Of a stretch of DNA of 64,000 nt, positions 57,924 to 64,000 are shown piece after piece. This DNA is from Copromyces sp. CBS 386.78 (Eukaryota; Ascomycota; Sordariomycetes; Sordariales; Sordariaceae): assembly GCA_030685235.1 (NCBI GenBank), contig MU839241.1:26163-90162 (forward strand), given 5' to 3'. The first letter of the stretch is position 1, and each line of letters opens with the position of its first letter. Under the pieces are notes generated by a model that was given only the letters and a program-made list of their open reading frames with translations, did no database searches and was not told the DNA's origin. The position numbers and the translations under genes are program-made.

Positions 57924-58513
57924 GGCAACGAGAACTTCTTGGTGACTGATGGTCGCAACATCACGTTAGCGGGATCAACTGGAAGACGGGTCGGAGAACT
58001 CACTCTGCTTGGTGACCTTGGACGCCTCTTCGATGGACAAAGTGGCAGGCCTCTCTAACGTCTTGAAAGCCTTTGTCTTGTGCGTCGGCAAAAGCACGCT
58101 CTGCCTGCTGGTCGCTGTTGGATGGCGCGCTCTTCCTCAAGAGCCAGTCGAAGGTTCGAAGCTGCTAGAGTTCGCAATGCTTGGGGTCGATGTGGTGTCG
58201 CATCGCTCAAGCCGGCTGCCGGTTGGTTTGGAGTTGGGTTGTGAGTTCCGAGACTTTGCAAGTTAGAGAATCAAGTTCAGCTTCTTGTCTTAGGTGGTTC
58301 GATTGATGAGGTCTACCTCGTTGTCGAAAAAAAGTGTGATTGCACGGTGGGGCGCACATGACTTCGGCGCCAGCACTGGCAGGCACAATAGGGGAAGTCG
58401 AAAGTGAGGGCCCTTGCTCGTTCTTCAACGGGAGGCATGTTCGTGGTGTGTGGGGCTGTTCTTGCCTAGAGTCAAGCTTGAATACAAACGGGAGTAGAAT
58501 ACTAAAGACCTAT
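57924..58513. other. unassigned, possible coding remnant
   Basis: The minus strand at 58,207-58,428 encodes a short heptad-like segment (EAELDSLTCKVSELTTQLQT), and related frames run to 58,055. There is no start or context to support a gene. Confidence 0.3.
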
Positions 58514-58903
58514 TCGGTTGTACGTTAGTACGTTCCCAGATTAAGATTTTGTATGTAGGACGTACTAACGCACTACTACGATTTTTCGTATTCGGCTCAA
58601 AAACCTTATTTTTCATACACACCTTGCAACCACCTGCAACCACCTACACTTACCCCAAATTCTCGATCTAACTAATTAGAAGGCCAGAATCTTCGAAATC
58701 CTTAACTATAGTTCTTAACGTACTACGTCTCAAAATCGAGACGTAGTGCGTTAAGGACTGCGGTTAAGCACAACTATAAGGCTCAACCCCCTAAGGTATA
58801 AATATAGGGAATAGCCGTCGCAAAGGAGTTAACGATAGAAAGGGAGGTAACGATGAAAAGGATAGTGGTGATAATAAAAAGGATGGTAATAATAATGAAG
58901 GAT
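58514..58903 (+). repeat. dispersed repeat (family II), copy 2
   Basis: Near-identical to 2058-2610 (see there), including the trailing AAAAGGATGGTAATAATAA purine array, here shorter and directly cut off by the copia LTR. Confidence 0.65.
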
Positions 58904-59081
58904 GTATTGAAGCGGAAGATATGGAGCAAGACAAAGATAGGCAGAATGCTTGATTAATTTGAAGAAGAGAGAGAAGGATGAAGGAGTGATCGTAAGGATC
59001 ACGAATTATATACATACCCAAAGTGGGGAACGATCCTAATAAAATAAAATAAGATGCGATAAAATACAAATAGCTTCAACA
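58904..59081 (-). repeat. 3' LTR of the degraded copia element
   Basis: 178 bp matching, inverted, the LTRs at 8.9 and 11.2 kb (CGGAAGATATGGAGCAAGAC, GTGATCGTAAGGATCACG, GTGGGGAACGATC). It is followed on the right by CTCCCCCTCGATCC, the complement of the same polypurine tract. The outer terminus shows TG to TA. Confidence 0.85.
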
Positions 59082-62000
59082 CTCCCCCTCGATCCTGACG
59101 TTAAGAATTAATTCTCTCTTTAAACTGCTATAGGTATTAGAATCTTATAGGCCGGTAAAACCTAATAGGAAAAAGGTCTCTACGGCTAATACCCTACAAA
59201 GAAAATAAAAAATATAAAAACGTAGTACTTTTAGGATAAGAAAATAGAAAAATAATTTAAACTCCCCTACTTAATATCGTACGTACAAACCGTTAATATT
59301 ATTAGAAAGAGTTCGCTGAAACGGTTCGGAAATTATTGAGAAGTATATAAGAAAGTAGTATTTAATAGAGAAAATAAAGAATAAGTAATAATAAATTTTT
59401 CCTATACAAATGAATTTCGCAGAATTCGAAAAGTTGCAATTTAGACCGTCGGACCGTATATAACTAAGATTAGAGGTCGGTAAATATATAAAAAGAATTG
59501 TTTAGGCGTTAAAATTATAAGGTTAAAAGTATTCCAAATTAAATTAAGGATAGGGGTTTATTATTATAAGCCTAATACGTCCCTAAATTTAATAAAGGCA
59601 TTACGAAGTAGGGGTTTAGTAAAATTATCGGCGATTTATTATTCGGTAGCCATATATTGAAGATCTACTTCGCCGGAAGCCTATTTCTCTCTATAGAAGA
59701 ACTCCTAAACCTCGATATACTTAATTCTAACGTAGAATTAGGAGTTCCTAATTAATATTAAAATTCCCTAGTTATCTCCTTAAATAATTATAATTATTAA
59801 TAATTATTTAATATATAATTTTTATAATAACTTCCGTAATTAAATAGCCTTTTTTATAGCTTAGGTTTACCCTATAAATTTTACCTTATAAGAGGAGAGG
59901 GCTATAATTACCTACTTCTTAGAATTCTAATTAATAATACCGCTACTAATATTAAATATATACCCTAAAGTAAATTTATACTTTTAAGTATTTTACGCCT
60001 AATCGGCGTCGGTAAAACTTATTAGGTCTTCTATTATATTTAAATAAGTAAGGCGAAGGTTAATAGTACCCTTAAAATACCGAAAAATACGTTTAATAAT
60101 AATAATATAAACTTTAATAGGCTTTATTATATAACGGCTATAATAAGAGATTAAGAAGGCAATATTTAGCCTTATATTTAATATTATATATATTAACGAA
60201 CTAATAGTATTTACGTATTATAATTTAGTTTCTAAATTAAATTTAAAATTTTTTAAGAATTCCAGAATTTTATTTATTTTTATTAAAGTAATTATTATTA
60301 ATTTAGCGTCCTAATATTTAAAGGCGTAAATAATCTTCTTAAAGTAGGCCCGTTAATAAAGAAAAATAGTATAGTATTTACAGTCCTTAATAATAACTAT
60401 ATTGAAATAGAACGAGTATAGACTAAGGTCGGATATTTTAAAGCGTTTATTAAGCGCAATCTTTAATTTTCGGATTTCTTTTCGAAAAGGTCCGGCGATA
60501 AATAGGTTATTTATATATATAGCTACGTAAAAATACCCTTTTACGAAAACGCCGTCGTCTATAATTAATAATATAAAGCCTTATTTTTATAAGAACAAAG
60601 AAAATATTTAGTATTAAATCTAAGGGGACTATTTTAAGCTATATAAAATTTTATTTAATTAATAAACTTTATTTAAATCTTTAATAAAGTTTAGGGGTTA
60701 TTTAATATAAATCTTTTTAATAATAGTATTATATAAAAAAGCGGTATATACGTCTATTTATTCGAATTTTAAATTCTAAATTGTAGCGATAGCGAAAATA
60801 GCCTTATAATTTATTAATTTAACTACGGCCATAAAAGTTTCGTTATAATTAATACCTTATTATTATTTAAAGCCGTAAATTACCTAACGTACTTTATAAT
60901 AAAAGATTTCGCCGTTAGCACTTATTTTAACCCTATATACCCATTTTCTAAATAAAATCTTTCGTCCTAGTAGCCGGAGTATTAAAAACTAAATCTAATT
61001 ATTTACTAAAGACTTATATTTATTATCTATAGCGGAATACTATTTTATAATATAAATATCCTTTATAGCCTATTTATAAATTTTGGGTTTAAACGGAGCT
61101 TTATCTTCGTTTACAATAGTGACTATAGCTGTAAATATAATATAGAAATCGGCCGTAGAAGTTTTGAACGGAATTTTTTCAAATTAAGTAATAATATAAG
61201 TATTTAGGCGTAATTCCAAGTATTTAGAATTAATAATTTAAATATAGGTATTGTCAGTTAGGTATAGGGCGCCTCCAACGACAATAGTATTAAAAATTAA
61301 TAATAATAGTAGGGCCGGAACTAGAATTGGAATTAGAATCGATTAAACTAGTATAATAATTAATAATAATAGTAAATCTAGTATTTTATCAGGTATATCC
61401 TATTAGCGCTTTTATAGTTTAGGAATATAGGGGGTATTAGGAATTCCTACGTTTAATATAGGCTCTTCAATATTTCTCCCTAATTATAATATAATAGAAA
61501 AAACTCCCCTTAAATTATAGCCGGGAAAAAGAGGGATTATTAGTAGGCTAATTTAAGTTCCGGGCTACTTATAGACGGTTTAACCGATAATATAAGTAGG
61601 TTATTCGTTAAAAATAATATTATTAATAATAAAAATTTTATTAGAATCGGTAAATATAATATAGTTATATAAACTATTATAATTAAAAAGCCTATAATAA
61701 ATACCCGGGGGTAATATTTTGCCATAGTACTCGTAGTCTAGGATATAGTAATAATTATATAAGCCGAATATATATAAATAGGAGAGATCTAATTTATCGC
61801 TATATTAAGCCTCGTATAAGGTTCTACTAATAATAGAATTAAGGTATTTATTTCTAATATAACTAATGGATTAGAATAAATAGGGCTAATATTTTAATAA
61901 TAACCCTATTTAAAATAGGAGGACGGTAATATATTTAAGGAGAATACCGTTTAATCTTTTTATAATACCGTTCTATTAGTATTATTCGGTCGTAATATAG

Positions 62001-63912
62001 TAAAGAGCTATACTATAATCGAAATATTATTATTTTAAGCGGTTATTAATATTCTCTTTTACTTAATCTAAATAAATATTATAAATATATTATTTAAATC
62101 GTTTAATACTTTTAGCCCACTTAGTAAATATATTAAAAAGGTCGGATTTATAAATAAAAGGAAAAATTTAATAGAATTAAGTAAAGTCGTTTATAATAAA
62201 TAATTAGTAGTATTCTCCGTAGACGCCTTTATATTAAAACGGTTTATTAATATTAAAGTAAATATATTTTAAAGGCTTTATACCGTAGCGGATCTTTCTT
62301 TTATAAGGTACTTATTTAAAGTGGCCAACTATACAATTTTTATATATATAGGTAATTTTAATTAATATAATACTAGTTAATATTTTCTAAAACTCTTTAA
62401 TATTACGTTCGCTAAAGTAGGTAAACTAATTATATTATATTTATAAATACTTATTAAATATATAATAGGTAATAAAGGTATATTAGACGTCCGGAGGCAG
62501 GGTAAACGTAGGCTAATCGAAATAATAGAGGCCGCCGGATTCTATACTAGTAAATTTAATTTCGTTACTAAATATACTATAGAACTAACTTTCCTTCGAA
62601 ATAATAAAGTTAAAACCCTTTTTCTAGAAGGCCGAAATAGAAATAAGGTTATAAATAGCTTTAGGGGTATAATAAATATTTTCTAATAGTAAATAGCCTT
62701 ATTTATTATTAATAATAGTAAGTATTTTAAAAGTGCTAATACCGCTAGGAGTAATTATAATATTCCCGATATTAAAAATTAGGGGGCCGTTATAAGGTCG
62801 TAAAAATATAAACTTTTTATCGGTATATATTAGGTAATATATAGCGCTTATATTTAAGGCGAATAAGTGCCGAAGGTTATTGAAGAAGACGCTAGATTTA
62901 TATTCTATAGCTAGTATAATAATTAAATTACCTAAAATAAAATAGGCTAGAGGAATAATAATAAAATATCTTAAAACTATTATATTTAATAATTTAAAAG
63001 GGAAGATAGGGCCAACGTATTTAAGTTAATTAGGAATCGCCGGATAAAGGACTTCTTAATCCTAATATTAGCGCTTATACGGACGTTCTTCGTCGGTTTC
63101 GCTTATTAGATCTTCTACTTTATAATAGCCTAATATTATTATAAGTTTATTAAATCGATTAGAATTTTAATATTTACCGTTAATTTAATATAAACCGGGG
63201 GTAATTTTGTTAAATAGTTATTATAATATATATTTTCCGATTTTATTTTAATTAAGCTTAAAGTATTATTTATAATACTATTTATTATTATAGAATAGGA
63301 TTTTATATACTAAATAAAGAGGTTAGGCGAAAGTTTTAGTCTTCTTCTTTTTAATAATTTTAGTTATAATAGCTTTAGCCGCGTACAATACCTTTTCTTC
63401 TTAATTTAATTTCTACTATTCCTTAGCGCGGATAATTATTTTAATTATATCGTCGAAATTAATTATTGGGGAGGTTTAATTACTAGTAATTTTATAGATT
63501 AGGAATAAATTATAATTCTATAAGTAAATTATAACGAAGAGGCTATATTTCTTACTAAGGCTTTAAAGGAATTTATAATTAAATAGTAGTATTAGAATTA
63601 TATAAATTTTATTTAATATTAATAAATCGTCGGCTAACTAGTAAAATTAATTAGTATAGTCGTATATATTAATATAGTTGGAAAGGGTAAGGTTTTAAAA
63701 TTTATAAAAAAAATAAATAAAATTAATTGAATTTTTAGGGTTAAAACACTTTTAAAAAATATTAAATATTTATTTAATAATTTTAAACCTTTTAATTAAT
63801 TCGTCGAAGGTTTTAATAAATTTATAACTTATAGAATAATAATAGTAAGCGATAAAAGTAATATATTTAGATTAGAGTTTATACTATATTTATTATTAGG
63901 TTTAAAATAGAG
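59082..63912 (-). mobile_element. degraded Ty1/copia retrotransposon interior (gag-pol)
   Basis: The minus strand reads as a RIP-mutated copia polyprotein in the order gag, integrase, reverse transcriptase, RNase H. The gag tail (63.3-63.6 kb) has NFDDIIKIIIRAKE and EEKVLYAAKAI. Integrase-type sequence (62.1-62.4 kb) has GVYGEYYYLFIIDDFT, matching LLIVDDFTR of the family. Reverse transcriptase (about 60.5 kb) has AIYINNLFIAGPF for the YVDDLLIAG box. RNase H (about 59.6-60.0 kb) has FTDADWA and IIALSSYKVKFIG, then GDNQG and GEVDLQYMATE. Integrase precedes reverse transcriptase, which is diagnostic of Ty1/copia. The 5' LTR is not in the window: the AT-rich sequence stops at about 63,912 within gag. 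The copy at 8.9 kb is a deleted relative. It is not coding-competent. Confidence 0.85.
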
Positions 63913-64000
63913 AATGTCTTTTCGCACCGTAATGAATGTCTTCCGGCACCGTAGCCCCACCCTTCCCGCGCGCCAAGGCACACTAATGCACCCCAAAAAT
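63913..64000. other. GC-rich sequence at the window edge
   Basis: Composition switches abruptly to GC-rich, with a short direct repeat (AATGTCTTTTCGCACCGTA / AATGTCTTCCGGCACCGTA). There are too few bases to assign. Confidence 0.4.

Overview
The window looks like a chromosome segment of a filamentous ascomycete, probably a sordariomycete. It alternates GC-balanced blocks, which hold short-intron genes, with blocks of extreme AT content in which nearly every CpA has become TpA and open frames are full of TAA/TAG. That is the mark of repeat-induced point mutation (RIP). The GH11-CBM1 xylanase with one short intron, the NACHT (NLR-type) genes, the hybrid histidine kinase and the intron-bearing tRNA fit this assignment. 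The species cannot be named from the sequence alone.

Layout: 0-3 kb holds a gag fragment and small transposons. 3.3-4.9 kb holds an acidic nuclear protein with SUMO-related motifs. 5.6-7.5 kb holds nested inverted-repeat elements. 7.9-8.6 kb holds a broken NACHT gene. 8.7-11.6 kb is a small gene split by a 2.5-kb LTR element with an exact 5-bp target duplication. 13.7-27.9 kb is an NLR gene whose first codons are cut off by a 12-kb RIP-degraded TIR transposon; the empty site reads in frame. 28-31.3 kb holds decayed paralogous sequence and the C-terminal half of a second NLR. 33.8-36.7 kb holds the histidine kinase. 37.7-41 kb is AT-rich with a 2.2-kb LTR element. 42-46.4 kb holds a broken secreted-protein gene and the xylanase. 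47.0 and 53.1 kb hold tRNA genes. 51.8-56.5 kb holds three small paralogous genes of an unrecognised family. 58.9-63.9 kb is a degraded Ty1/copia element.

The most unusual finding is a transposon family (five copies: 1.15, 6.7, 15.9-27.9, 50.9 and 57.3 kb). All share one ~17-bp terminal inverted repeat flanked by TA. Four are 0.6-0.67 kb and carry a tRNA-like RNA polymerase III promoter core, with A and B boxes at constant spacing. Each small copy has a different short palindrome repeated next to its ends. The fifth copy is 12 kb, shares the palindrome of the 1.15-kb copy and carries remnants of a TNP2-like transposase, so it is a candidate source of mobility.

Functional themes are limited: plant-cell-wall degradation (xylanase), signalling (histidine kinase), and NLR-type self/non-self recognition genes largely disabled by transposons. 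Most intergenic sequence shows no gene. All calls were made by eye, without database searches.
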